Source: Proteobacteria bacterium SG_bin4
GTDB taxonomy: Bacteria; Pseudomonadota; Gammaproteobacteria; Burkholderiales; Nitrosomonadaceae
Length of the DNA: 64,000 nucleotides
Direction of reading: 5' to 3'
Assembly: GCA_002083395.1 (NCBI GenBank)
Contig: LWDH01000055.1
Coordinates: 1-64,000 of the forward strand
The notes below the pieces were generated by a model. That model saw only the letters and a list, made by a program, of their open reading frames with translations. It did not search any database and was not told the origin of the DNA. Shown here piece by piece: positions 50,980 to 60,364 of the stretch (the first letter of the stretch is position 1; each line of letters opens with the position of its first letter). A program made the position numbers and the translations under genes.

Positions 50980-52461
50980 CTATCGCCAGCTCAGCACCAC
51001 ATAACGCGATACGTCTTCGTCACGCACCAGCAGCAAGACTTTATTGTTGGCGCTGCTCTTCACCGCCTGATCAAACTCGGCGGCGCTGTTAACCGTCTTG
51101 CGATTGACTTCGAGAATCACGCTGCCACGGCTGATGCCAGCCATCATCGCGACCGATCCGGGCGCCACCTCGGTGACGATAACGCCTTTGCCGGGCTTGA
51201 TACCAAACTGCCGCGCCACTTCGGCGGTAATCGACTGCACCGTGATACCCAGTTTGTCACTGGCTTGCGAGCCTTCCTGCGCCACTTGCTTACTGTCTGG
51301 AAGCTTGTCGATATTCACCGATACTGTGCGCTGCTTACCGTCGCGGATGATGTCGAACGTTACTTTGCTGCCGGGTTGTTCCGCCGCGACGCGATTGCGG
51401 AATTCACCGGTATCGCTGACCGGACGGCCCTGGAAATTGAGAATGACATCGCCGGGCTTGAGACCCGCTTTTTCAGCCGGTGAATTCTTGGTCACTTGCG
51501 CGATGAGAATGCCCTTGTCGGTAGCCAAGTCGAACGATTTCGCCAGATCCGGTGTCAATGGCTGGATCATGATGCCGAGGTAGCCGCGCACCACTTCGCC
51601 TTTCTCGATCAACTGGTTGGCAATGCGCTCCACCAGGTCGATCGGAATGGCAAAACCGATCCCCATATAACCGCCGCTGCGGCTGAAAATCGCGGTATTC
51701 ATGCCGATCACTTCGCCGTCGAGATTAACCAGCGGCCCGCCGGAGTTGCCGGGATTGATCGCCGCGTCGGTCTGGATGAAATCTTCATAATCGTTGATGC
51801 CTAGCGAAGTGCGGCCTTTGGCGCTGACCACCCCGACTGTCAGCGTATGGCTCAGGCCGAATGGATTGCCGATCGCCACCACCCATTCACCCACCTCCAG
51901 CTCGGAATAATTGCCAAGCGGAATGGCCGGTAAATCACTCGCGTCGATTTCGATCACCGCGATATCCGATTTCGGATCGGTGCCTTTGATAGTCGCATCA
52001 AATTCCCGGCCATCGAGAAACTTGACGCTGATTTTGTCGTTGCCCTCGACCACGTGATTATTGGTCAGGATATAGGTTTTTTTACCCGGCTTGGCCGCGG
52101 CAAATACAAACCCTGAGCCTTGCCCGACTACAGAACGCTGCCGTCCCGGCTGTTTCTTGCCCGGTTCATTAAAACGTGGCATATCGGGAAAACGGTCGCC
52201 AAAAAACCGCTTGAAAAAGTCATCGCCGAACGGAAATTGCTGACCGTCTCCAAACGGAATACCAAACGGTGTCATCTGCGCCGCCTGGGTTTCCCGCTCA
52301 ACCTGGATCAGCACCACCGACGGTGATACTTTGCGCGCAACCGCGGCAAACGCCTTACTGGTTTGCCGCAGACTTTCAACGCCGTTTCCTTGCGCCTGCA
52401 ATTCGAGCGGCATCAGCAAAACGGCAATTAACACAATGAAAAAATTACGATACCGAATCAT
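50980..52461 (-). CDS. degP: DegP/MucD-type periplasmic serine protease
   Basis: A 493-residue HtrA-family protease/chaperone. A signal peptide (FFIVLIAVLLMPLELQAQ) is followed by the trypsin-like domain with His in LTNNHVVEG, Asp in SDIAVIEID and Ser in INPGNSGGPL. Two PDZ domains (about residues 275-375 and 385-485) close it, so the arrangement is DegP/MucD and not the one-PDZ DegS. The segment after the signal has an FG-rich loop typical of MucD. The ATG at 52461 has TAGGAG 8 bases upstream. Confidence 0.95.
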   Translation of the reverse strand: MIRYRNFFIVLIAVLLMPLELQAQGNGVESLRQTSKAFAAVARKVSPSVVLIQVERETQAAQMTPFGIPFGDGQQFPFGDDFFKRFFGDRFPDMPRFNEPGKKQPGRQRSVVGQGSGFVFAAAKPGKKTYILTNNHVVEGNDKISVKFLDGREFDATIKGTDPKSDIAVIEIDASDLPAIPLGNYSELEVGEWVVAIGNPFGLSHTLTVGVVSAKGRTSLGINDYEDFIQTDAAINPGNSGGPLVNLDGEVIGMNTAIFSRSGGYMGIGFAIPIDLVERIANQLIEKGEVVRGYLGIMIQPLTPDLAKSFDLATDKGILIAQVTKNSPAEKAGLKPGDVILNFQGRPVSDTGEFRNRVAAEQPGSKVTFDIIRDGKQRTVSVNIDKLPDSKQVAQEGSQASDKLGITVQSITAEVARQFGIKPGKGVIVTEVAPGSVAMMAGISRGSVILEVNRKTVNSAAEFDQAVKSSANNKVLLLVRDEDVSRYVVLSWR

Positions 52462-52593
52462 TTTATTCGCTCCTATGTTCAAATTTCGTTACGATCTCAG
52501 CTTGCCATAATTGGGGGTTTTGGTTGGGAATTACAAGCAAGCGATGTGAAATCATTAAATCTGGTAGTATTTTTTCATTTTAGGGGAAAACGC

Positions 52594-53376
52594 ATGATCA
52601 TTGTTATTTCACCGGCAAAAACACTGGATTTTGAAACGCCGCTGTCGACACAAACGCATACACAGCCGGATTTTCTCGACGACTCGGCGCTGTTGATCGA
52701 TGCCTTGCGGAAACTGGAGCCCGGCGAAATCGGCGCGCTGATGTCGATCAGCCCGAAACTGGCAACGCTCAATTCCAATCGTTATTTCGCCTGGAAACGG
52801 CCGTTCACGCTGAATAACGCCCGGCAGGCGATCCTCGCCTTCAAAGGCGATGTGTATACCGGGCTTGACACCGATACCCTAACAACCGCTGACCTGGCGT
52901 TCGCGCAAAACCATTTGCGCATTTTGTCCGGGCTTTACGGCGTGTTGCGGCCGCTCGATTTGATGCAGCCGTACCGGCTGGAAATGGGCACCGCGTTCAA
53001 GAACCCGCGCGGCAACAATCTTTACGAATTCTGGGGCGACACCATCACTCAGGCATTGAACCGGGAATTGCAAAAACAGCCGGATGCCGTCTTGATCAAC
53101 CTGGCGTCGAACGAATATTTTCACTCGATCAAGCCGGATCAACTGAACGCCCGTATCATTACGCCGATCTTTAAGGACGAGAAAAACGGCGTGTACAAAA
53201 TCATCAGTTTCTTCGCCAAAAAAGCCCGCGGCATGATGAGCCGCTATATCATCCAAAACCGGTTGACTGACCCGGAAGGCATCAAAAACTTTAGTGTGGC
53301 AGGGTATCGCTTCAGCGCGAGCGACAGCGGCGCTGACGAATGGGTGTTTACCCGCGCCGAAGCCAAGGCAGCCTGA
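52594..53376 (+). CDS. yaaA: Peroxide stress protein YaaA
   Basis: A 260-residue protein of the DUF328/YaaA family. The family opens with MIIVISPAKTLDFETP; LYGVLRPLDLMQPYRLEMG and SNEYFHSIK are further hallmarks. E. coli YaaA limits free iron and DNA damage under peroxide stress and folds as a DNA-binding alpha/beta protein. The ATG at 52594 has GGGGAA before it. The next gene follows after 33 bases. Confidence 0.95.
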   Translation: MIIVISPAKTLDFETPLSTQTHTQPDFLDDSALLIDALRKLEPGEIGALMSISPKLATLNSNRYFAWKRPFTLNNARQAILAFKGDVYTGLDTDTLTTADLAFAQNHLRILSGLYGVLRPLDLMQPYRLEMGTAFKNPRGNNLYEFWGDTITQALNRELQKQPDAVLINLASNEYFHSIKPDQLNARIITPIFKDEKNGVYKIISFFAKKARGMMSRYIIQNRLTDPEGIKNFSVAGYRFSASDSGADEWVFTRAEAKAA

Positions 53377-53409
53377 GGATGTGTAATTCTGCGAATCTTT
53401 GGGGGCATC

Positions 53410-53775
53410 ATGAATAACCGTTCTAGCATCGAGTTGGCAAGAAACTACGTGACTTTGTCCAATAACCACAAACTGGATCTGATTAAGCCGTTGTTTGCCA
53501 CCGATGCAACTTACCACTCCGCGTTTTTCGGCGGATTCCAAGGCGTTGATGCGATCTATGCGATGATGACCGGTTTTTTTACGCGCTTTCCCGATGCCTG
53601 CTGGGAAGTTGCAGCCTATGAAGCAATTGAAAATAATGGCGTGGCATTTACATTTATCATGGCTGGCACCGACACGGCCACAGGAGAGCAAGTGCGGCGG
53701 CATGGATTGGAACGCATCTATTTCACCGCCGAAGGACTGATTCAGCATATTGAGGTCGGTAAACCGGAGGAATGA
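53410..53775 (+). CDS. SnoaL/NTF2-like protein
   Basis: A 121-residue protein of the NTF2-like superfamily, resembling SnoaL polyketide-cyclase-like or ketosteroid-isomerase-like members. The pattern is ELARNYVTLSNNHKLDLI, LFATDATYHSAFFGGFQGVDAI, FTRFPDACWEVAAYEAIE and a closing GLERIYFTAEGLIQHIEVG. The cone-shaped cavity may hold a small hydrophobic ligand. Function unknown; it stands downstream of yaaA in the same direction. Confidence 0.82.
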   Translation: MNNRSSIELARNYVTLSNNHKLDLIKPLFATDATYHSAFFGGFQGVDAIYAMMTGFFTRFPDACWEVAAYEAIENNGVAFTFIMAGTDTATGEQVRRHGLERIYFTAEGLIQHIEVGKPEE

Positions 53776-53842
53776 TGCGAATACGGATTAAAGGTCATGC
53801 AACACTTTTCCAGCATTCACCCGCGCCGAATCGTAACGGATT

Positions 53843-53885
53843 GTTGATGCGCGTTCCCGACGAATTGCCGGGAACGCGCATCAAC
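53843..53885. terminator. Perfect 17-bp-stem hairpin
   Basis: GTTGATGCGCGTTCCCG pairs without mismatch with its complement at 53869-53885 around a 9-base loop. It stands between the ends of the NTF2-like gene (plus) and phoX (minus), where it can act as a bidirectional terminator, though no T-run follows on either side. Confidence 0.6.
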
Positions 53886-53916
53886 TTCGCCCGTATCGTC
53901 AATTAATCAGCGTTTC

Positions 53917-56034
53917 CTAAGTTCCGATCACACCACCATCATCCTTTGTAATCACAATCACCGAAGAGCGCGGTTTCGCTACGGTCGTACCGGTAAAAGT
54001 GGTCGGGCCGTTGTTTCCGTTATCCGGCCAGGTTGAATGATCGGTAAAGCTGGTTCGCCAATCTTCACCCGGATGTTGAATGCCGACAAACATACTACGT
54101 CCGTCCGGGGTAGTGACCACGCCGGTTACCTCGCAATTCGGCGGGCTGGTCAGAAAACGCTTGGTTTCTCCGGTGGCGGGATCGACGCACATCATGACGT
54201 TGCCGCCAATGTTGATCCAATCGCCTTTGGCGTCGCCTTGCTGGTCGGTCTGAATCCACAAGCGACCATCCCGGTCAAACCACAAACCGTCGGGAGCGCC
54301 GTAATCGTCACCGTTGATATTACCTTTGTAACCGTCGGCGCCAGTGGAATTGTAGCTGCCGCCCAGCACTTTGACTGACGCCTTATCGCCGCATTGCGCG
54401 AAGATATCCCAGCTAAAACCGCTGGCACGGACATCCGCATTGTTTTCCCGCCAGCGGATGATATGACCGTAATCGTTATCCGGCCGCGGATTGGCGGCAT
54501 CCACCGGCGGATTGGAACTGCCGGCATTGCTGGTGCCATCGGCCTTGTTACTGGATGCGGGCGTATTGCCGCGGCGGCTGTTATTGGTCAGCGTCATATA
54601 GATTTCGCCGGTGGCCGGATGCGCCGCACCCCATTCGGGACGATCCATCATGGTCGCGCCAAGCCGGTCGGCTGCCTGACGGGTTTTAATCAATACTTCC
54701 GCCTGGCTGCCAAAACCGTTTTCGGGGGTCAGACCGTTCTGACCCCAAACCAGCGGCAGCCATTCACCGCTGCCGTCGGCATTAAAGCGAGCAACATACA
54801 GCGTGCCCTGATCCAGCATATTGGGATCGGTGGTTTGCGGGTTGCCGTTCCATTTCTTGGCGCAAACAAACTTGTAAATATACTCATTCCGCTCGTCGTC
54901 GCCCATGTAAAAAGCGACATTGTTATAGCGGTCGATCACCACTTGCGCGCCTTCGTGCTTCATGCGCCCCATTGCAGTACGCTTGACCGGCATACTCCAG
55001 GGATTGGTCGGATCGATCTCAACCACCCAACCGAAACGGTTAGGCTCATTCGGATGCAAATCGGCGCGGAAACGTTCGTCCACTTCATGCCAGCGATACC
55101 CGAAGCCGCCTTTTACCACGCCGTAACGTATTTGTCCCTTGAGAATATTGAATTTGCGATCGATATCCAATTCACCGGTAACATCGCCGGTTTCATTGGA
55201 AAAATAACCGTTCCAGTTTTCTTCGCAGGCCAAATAGGTCCCCCACGGCGTATAACCGTGCGCGCAGTTGTTCAAGGTGCCCAGCACCCGCTTGCCGCCG
55301 GGGTCAGCAGCGGTTTTCATGAGCGCGTGGCCCGCTGCCGGACCGCTGATCCGGCACGGCGTATTGCCGGTAATGCGGCGATTGAGCGGCCAGTTGCGAT
55401 TCACCGACCATTGATCGCGCTTCTTCTCAACCATCACGATATTCACGCCGTGCGCCGCTTGTTGCGCGCGTACCATATCCAGGGTAATCGAAGTTTTGGC
55501 GTAATCGGCGGCCGGGGTGATATTGTTAACCAGCGGCGGATCGCAATATTCGCTGTTGCTGACCAACAACCCGCGGCGGTTGCCTGTCAATCCCGGCAAC
55601 GGAAAATAGTGCATGCCGTCGGTATGCGCGCCGTAACAATGCAACTGGGTGGCTTCGTCCATCGCCGAAACGGTATCCCAATGCGGTTCCTTGGTAATAG
55701 AATCGCCCCAGGAGATCAATACCTTGGCGGTGTAACCTGCCGGCACGGTCACTGCATCCGTCATCGGCACCAAATTCGGCGCAACCGGGTTGAAACTGAT
55801 CGGCGCAACCGGGGATGGCGCAGCTTCGGCAAGATCTGCCATGCTGCCAACCACGGCTGTTCCCAACACGGTAATTGCGGTAATGCTCGCAGTGGTGCTA
55901 GCGGATGATTTGAGAAAATCACGGCGTGACAACGTATGTTGTTCGATAATCTCCAACATCGATAGATTGCCGCTGTTGTTTGTTGACGAATCATTGGTTG
56001 TTAATTTGCTATCCGGGTGCAAGTTGCTGCTCAT
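53917..56034 (-). CDS. phoX: PhoX-family alkaline phosphatase
   Basis: A 705-residue exported phosphatase of the PhoX family (DUF839). A twin-arginine signal (LSRRDFLKSSAST) lies about 40 residues in, with the hydrophobic core after it. The mature beta-propeller has conserved motifs LVSNSEYC, TLNNCAHGYTPWGTYLACEENWNG, GWVVEIDP, RMKHEGAQVV and MGDDERNEYIYKFV. PhoX releases phosphate from organic phosphates using Ca and Fe. The ATG at 56034 has AAGGAGA about 7 bases upstream; 12 further codons upstream are ignored. A phosphate-type porin follows in the same orientation, which suits phosphate scavenging, although no Pho box was seen by eye. Confidence 0.93.
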   Translation of the reverse strand: MSSNLHPDSKLTTNDSSTNNSGNLSMLEIIEQHTLSRRDFLKSSASTTASITAITVLGTAVVGSMADLAEAAPSPVAPISFNPVAPNLVPMTDAVTVPAGYTAKVLISWGDSITKEPHWDTVSAMDEATQLHCYGAHTDGMHYFPLPGLTGNRRGLLVSNSEYCDPPLVNNITPAADYAKTSITLDMVRAQQAAHGVNIVMVEKKRDQWSVNRNWPLNRRITGNTPCRISGPAAGHALMKTAADPGGKRVLGTLNNCAHGYTPWGTYLACEENWNGYFSNETGDVTGELDIDRKFNILKGQIRYGVVKGGFGYRWHEVDERFRADLHPNEPNRFGWVVEIDPTNPWSMPVKRTAMGRMKHEGAQVVIDRYNNVAFYMGDDERNEYIYKFVCAKKWNGNPQTTDPNMLDQGTLYVARFNADGSGEWLPLVWGQNGLTPENGFGSQAEVLIKTRQAADRLGATMMDRPEWGAAHPATGEIYMTLTNNSRRGNTPASSNKADGTSNAGSSNPPVDAANPRPDNDYGHIIRWRENNADVRASGFSWDIFAQCGDKASVKVLGGSYNSTGADGYKGNINGDDYGAPDGLWFDRDGRLWIQTDQQGDAKGDWINIGGNVMMCVDPATGETKRFLTSPPNCEVTGVVTTPDGRSMFVGIQHPGEDWRTSFTDHSTWPDNGNNGPTTFTGTTVAKPRSSVIVITKDDGGVIGT

Positions 56035-56273
56035 TGTTTTCTCCTTAATTGAGTCAAAGCCCTGCAGCACTATAGCCAGTGAAAATGGCAGCTTAATTAC
56101 ACACAGATTAAAGTTTCTTGATAGCTATCTGATTGTTTAATGATCATGAAAAAAGAGAGGGGCTTGCGCCATCCCAGCTGACTTGATCTGGCATATCGCG
56201 GTTGATAAGCCAGTGAAAAATCAGAAACGGCAAGGTAAGCATTCAATCCGCAGGCGGTAACTGCCTTAAAGAA

Positions 56274-57614
56274 TCAAAACGCAATCTGCATGCGAGAAAA
56301 CAAGACTTTCTCGGTAGGCCGATGATTATCGATTGCCCCTTGGTTAAAATGCGTTTGATTATAGTCAATTTGAAATTTCACGTTCCGGTTGAGATACCAA
56401 TTGATGCCGACGCCGAAATCCTGAGCTTTACTCACCGAGCGATCCGAATCGAATAAACCGTGCGCAGATGCTTTGGTATCAAGGTTCAGCGCCGAGTATC
56501 GCGTCACCAATTGCACCGCGCCAAGCGATCCGATACTTTCCAGAGAGAAGGGATTGTTAGGCCGCATTCTTCGAAAAGAAGCATCGCCATTCAACAGCAC
56601 CCACGATAGTTGAACTTGAAAAGCATCATTCGTAACTTTGTCGCTAGCCGAGCCGAGCCTAATATTCTGCTGAGAAATGGTGTATTCACTCATGATTCCA
56701 AGCGGCCCAAAATGATAATAGAGTTGCGGGCCAATTCGCTCCCGGCTGCCATCGGCATAAGCCCCCGGCACGTATGTAGCAATCAATTGTTGCCCCGGTG
56801 AAATAAAGACGGGTAAGTTTGCATCACCGGCTTGGCTGCTGCCGTGTTGTGTTCCATAACTATAGGCAATCCCCAGTCCAAATCCTTCCAGAAATTCCGG
56901 TCCGCTATGTTTTAACGGATGCGCAAATACGCGAACGACAAAATCAATGCCGCTGCTATCTGAATTGATGATATTGCCACGCAAACCGGAACTGTTATCA
57001 ACATTTCCGCTAAAAATGCCGAGTTGATACTCGGTCGTGTCCCAAAGAATTTCACCGAAAATTTGTGCGCCGATTTCACGATTGGGCGCCAAATTAGTTG
57101 GAAAGGCGCGTTCGTTAAAAGCCAGAGCCGTAGCTGATTGCAAACGCTCCAAGCCAAACGGCGGTTTGAACTTGCCGGCGCGTAAGTTAAACGACTTCAT
57201 AAAACGGCGCTCGGCATAAACATCTAAAATGCCCGGTGTTGCAGCAAAACTCGGCATGATATAGAAACTATAGGCCTTGCCAAATCTGACTTCGAGCGAT
57301 GGTTGAATACGCCGTAACAGCAAATTATCTTTTCCCAGGTCGGCGCCATCTTCAAAGTAACTGCGCGAATCCAATTGCAGAAAACCGCCTAACCGGATTT
57401 CATTGCGTCCTTTATTCCAGCGATATCCGGTACCGGAATCTTTAAAGAAAAATCCTGATTTTCTTTTCTTGCTCTTTTTCTTCTTAGCAGTATTTTTCTT
57501 GACCGACGGCTTTTGGAAGGTATCGGATGTATCTTCTTGAGCATACCCGTCCGCTGATACGAGGAAGCAGCATGCAATAGCCATCAGCACGCCTATCAGA
57601 AAAATTTTCATCAT
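56274..57614 (-). CDS. oprP: Phosphate-selective porin O/P family protein
   Basis: A 446-residue outer-membrane beta-barrel of the Porin_O_P family. A signal peptide (MMKIFLIGVLMAIACCFLVSA) is followed by a Lys-rich segment (KKKKSKKRKSG, about residues 43-56) and the barrel with RLGGFLQLDSRSYFEDGADLG, LRRIQPSLEVRFG, LRAGKFKPPFGLERLQS and AFNERAFPTNLAPNREIGAQI. The last residue is Phe, as in porins. OprP binds phosphate with lysines in a narrow pore; whether this member is phosphate-specific cannot be told. It lies upstream of phoX by 239 bases. Confidence 0.9.
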   Translation of the reverse strand: MMKIFLIGVLMAIACCFLVSADGYAQEDTSDTFQKPSVKKNTAKKKKSKKRKSGFFFKDSGTGYRWNKGRNEIRLGGFLQLDSRSYFEDGADLGKDNLLLRRIQPSLEVRFGKAYSFYIMPSFAATPGILDVYAERRFMKSFNLRAGKFKPPFGLERLQSATALAFNERAFPTNLAPNREIGAQIFGEILWDTTEYQLGIFSGNVDNSSGLRGNIINSDSSGIDFVVRVFAHPLKHSGPEFLEGFGLGIAYSYGTQHGSSQAGDANLPVFISPGQQLIATYVPGAYADGSRERIGPQLYYHFGPLGIMSEYTISQQNIRLGSASDKVTNDAFQVQLSWVLLNGDASFRRMRPNNPFSLESIGSLGAVQLVTRYSALNLDTKASAHGLFDSDRSVSKAQDFGVGINWYLNRNVKFQIDYNQTHFNQGAIDNHRPTEKVLFSRMQIAF

Positions 57615-57649
57615 AAACTCAAGCTTCCGGGCGCATGACTATCGCATGC

Positions 57650-58606
57650 TTAGATGCGACTTATTGTTAATGCGCTTGAAAAAGTAAGCTGACGATGCTC
57701 ACAGGAGGGAATGGTTGCATCGTCAGCAAACAAAAAATCAAAGGCTTTTTCACCCATTTCACCACGCCGCATGCTGATGGAAAACGAATGCGGCGAATCG
57801 GGGAGCAGTTCTAATGAATAACTTGTCGACAATCCGAAAGCATGCGCTTGCGCTGTCATTGCTTCAATCCATCGTTTCCCTCGTTCAAGGCGGGTTCTGC
57901 CCTGCAAGCGATCAATCCGCGATGATTGATTAAGCTCATTATCACGGCGATTGTCCCGTTCTCCGATCAAAACACATACGGGAATCTGTAAAAATTGTTC
58001 TGGATTGAAGCGCACCAGCGGTAGGCTATGGGATTGCATGATCCCTTTCGGAAATTTCAATAATTGATCGGGAAAGGTATACCAGCCTGCGGCCCCTAGC
58101 ACAACTTTGGCGATACGATGCGGGTAAGCCATCATATAACGATGCGCAAACTGAGCGCCTCCGGAATAACCAAACAAATAGAACTTGCTTGCATCCGCAC
58201 CAGTCAGCTGAGCGACCTCCGCTACAATGGCATTTAATGCAATATCCGCACGTTTTCCTTTGCGGCCCAGGCGTTGATAATCGGGAAATTCATCTTCGGG
58301 AAAAAACGGTGCAATCAAGACCACACCATATTTTTCAGCAAATGCAGCAAATTCCCTGGCGTGCTGCTTGGCATTCCGGGAAATCCCATGCACCGTGACA
58401 AAAATTCTGGCATTGCTCGCGCCTTGCTTTGGAATGTAAAGAAAATAGCTTTGTTGCAAATCGCTTTGCAAGCGGCATTTCTTGACTATTCCGCGCTCCA
58501 TTGCTATCCGTGAAAAAGTTTCATCCCGCACATTGTCGATAGCTATTGCGTTCGCGGAAGACATCAATAAAAACATAAACGTAATCCTCCAGGCAATTCG
58601 CTTCAA
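57650..58606 (-). CDS. Exported alpha/beta hydrolase
   Basis: A 318-residue hydrolase with a signal peptide (MKRIAWRITFMFLLMSSANA). The nucleophile elbow is GYSGGAQF (about residues 149-156), an oxyanion motif VTVHGISRN (about 69-77) and a probable His in SPHSF (about 273). It resembles PHB-depolymerase-like and dienelactone-hydrolase-like esterases. It overlaps the ABC transporter gene by four bases (ATGA), so the two are made together. It is the last gene of a three-gene unit. The natural ester or amide is unknown. Confidence 0.8.
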   Translation of the reverse strand: MKRIAWRITFMFLLMSSANAIAIDNVRDETFSRIAMERGIVKKCRLQSDLQQSYFLYIPKQGASNARIFVTVHGISRNAKQHAREFAAFAEKYGVVLIAPFFPEDEFPDYQRLGRKGKRADIALNAIVAEVAQLTGADASKFYLFGYSGGAQFAHRYMMAYPHRIAKVVLGAAGWYTFPDQLLKFPKGIMQSHSLPLVRFNPEQFLQIPVCVLIGERDNRRDNELNQSSRIDRLQGRTRLERGKRWIEAMTAQAHAFGLSTSYSLELLPDSPHSFSISMRRGEMGEKAFDFLFADDATIPSCEHRQLTFSSALTISRI

Positions 58607-60309
58607 ACGGCAATCGCGTGATGAATGCCGAAAAACCGTGCGGTTGGCCCATTCCCTGAGAGAATTTCCGCAGGCGGCCCGGCTTCGATCAATTGACCTG
58701 CAACCACATACCAGATCACGTCGGCAGCCATGAGATGCGATAACTGGTGCGTAACCATCAGCACCGTTCCCTGAAACTCCCTGAGAATTTCATCCAAAAC
58801 TTTGCTCGCTCGTTGATCCAAATTGGCATCCACTTCATCGAGCAGCAACAACGCCGGGGTTCCCAACAATGCGCGCGCCAACGCAATTCTCTGCCGCTGT
58901 CCCAGCGATAAACTCAAGCCTCCTTCGGTAACTCGCGTTTTATCGCCTTTGGGTAACTGCGCCAACAGCTCATCTATGCCGCATAACTTTCGCACCCGCG
59001 CAATCTCTTTATCCGGCGCTCTGCGCCAGCGGTAGCGCAGATTACGATCGATAGTGCCGCGTAATAGCGGCAAATCGGGACTAACCATGGCGATAGTCCG
59101 GCGGATTGAATCCAGGCTATGTTCAGCAAGATTCTGGCCGTCAAGCTTAACGCTGCCTTCCTGTGGATCCAGCAACCGGGCTGCCAGCGATAGCAGCGTA
59201 GATTTACCCGCGCCGTTAGGCCCGACAATTGCGACTATCTTGCCGGACTCGGCCACCGCGCTAAATTTGTTGAGTCCCCCGGTAACGCTGACCGCGTCAA
59301 ATTCCAATCGCCCGGAACCCTTGATTAAATCAGGCGCATTATCGGTTTGTGAAGTGAGCGAAGGGCTATCCAGAAATTCCTGTATCCTCTCGCGTGCAAT
59401 CGAGGCGCTATGCCAATACTCTTGAACGCGTCCCAAATCCCGCAATGGCGGCAACAAAATACCAACGATGCTGATAGCAGCCATTACCGCGCCGACACTG
59501 GCGGTACCGGCAGAGATGGCGAACATCCCTGCCAGTAGTGTCATTGCCGATGTCATCGCCACCGAAAATTCAGTAATTCCCAAAATCTGACCTGCCACGC
59601 GAGCACGCGCGATCATCGATTCTTGCAAGAATTGTCCCTGACGGACGAGCCGTTGCCGTTCCCGGTCGACTTGACCAAATACCTGAACCACCGCGATACT
59701 TGCAACCTTCTCGTTTACATTGGCTGCCAGATTGCATAACCGGCGGCGCGATTCAATCGCTGCAGCCCGCATCCGTTTGCCAAAAAGATACGTAAGCCAA
59801 GCGCCGGTTGTCAGCGATACTGTCACGGTTAAAGCTAATTGCCAGTGAATAATACCGAGTAATACTAACGCGCATACCGTCGACACGCCCGCTACTGACA
59901 GCCGCGCGAGTCCCATGCTAATCCAGCGCCGCAGCGAAGTCATATCGCCGACAAATCGCAGGGAAACACCACCGCGGCTTCGTTTTTGTAAGGTTCGCGG
60001 CGTTAGCGCACTGAGACAGTCATACAATGAAACCCGCACTTCGGCTGCATAATGCTGCCCCATCGATTCAGCGTCCACACGTTCAAGCATGCGCAACCAG
60101 CTAATGCTGGCTGCCGCAAAAATCAGACCGCCCGTCAGTAATAACACGTGGAGATTGAAGACTGGATGTTCTGAAGTCAAAAAACCGTCAAACAATTCTT
60201 TAACCAACCAAGCGGTTACAACGGCCAGCGCGGCTTGTGTCAAACCATTGCCAACCAGCCGGATAAACAACTTTCGACGATATCCGTGAATAATCAAAGG
60301 AATTTTCAT
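58603..60309 (-). CDS. ABC exporter (half-transporter)
   Basis: A 568-residue fused membrane-ATPase protein. The membrane domain (about residues 1-310) has the six-segment pattern of type I exporters. The ATPase domain has GPNGAGKSTLLSLAARLL (Walker A), the Q-loop, LSLGQRQRIALARALLG (signature; LSLGQ replaces LSGGQ) and ALLLLDEVDANLD (Walker B, DEVD instead of the common DEPT/S), then VTHQLSHL with the switch His. It is likely a homodimer exporting a peptide, lipid or small metabolite. It lies 55 bases after the DUF1611 gene and overlaps the hydrolase gene by four bases. Confidence 0.9.
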   Translation of the reverse strand: MKIPLIIHGYRRKLFIRLVGNGLTQAALAVVTAWLVKELFDGFLTSEHPVFNLHVLLLTGGLIFAAASISWLRMLERVDAESMGQHYAAEVRVSLYDCLSALTPRTLQKRSRGGVSLRFVGDMTSLRRWISMGLARLSVAGVSTVCALVLLGIIHWQLALTVTVSLTTGAWLTYLFGKRMRAAAIESRRRLCNLAANVNEKVASIAVVQVFGQVDRERQRLVRQGQFLQESMIARARVAGQILGITEFSVAMTSAMTLLAGMFAISAGTASVGAVMAAISIVGILLPPLRDLGRVQEYWHSASIARERIQEFLDSPSLTSQTDNAPDLIKGSGRLEFDAVSVTGGLNKFSAVAESGKIVAIVGPNGAGKSTLLSLAARLLDPQEGSVKLDGQNLAEHSLDSIRRTIAMVSPDLPLLRGTIDRNLRYRWRRAPDKEIARVRKLCGIDELLAQLPKGDKTRVTEGGLSLSLGQRQRIALARALLGTPALLLLDEVDANLDQRASKVLDEILREFQGTVLMVTHQLSHLMAADVIWYVVAGQLIEAGPPAEILSGNGPTARFFGIHHAIAV

Positions 60310-60364
60310 AGTATTCTTTATGGTATGAGCCTAAATCGGATTTGGCGGCTCTACCGGAATGCTG

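Noticed and set aside
53900..53920. cagcgtttcct near the phoX stop, like the end of MITE family 1
   Set aside because: Only 11-16 bases match and no second end or core is present nearby; probably chance.
54394..55908. 504-codon plus-strand frame inside phoX
   Set aside because: Antisense to PhoX with family motifs on the other strand; Ile/Arg/His-rich and without homology features.
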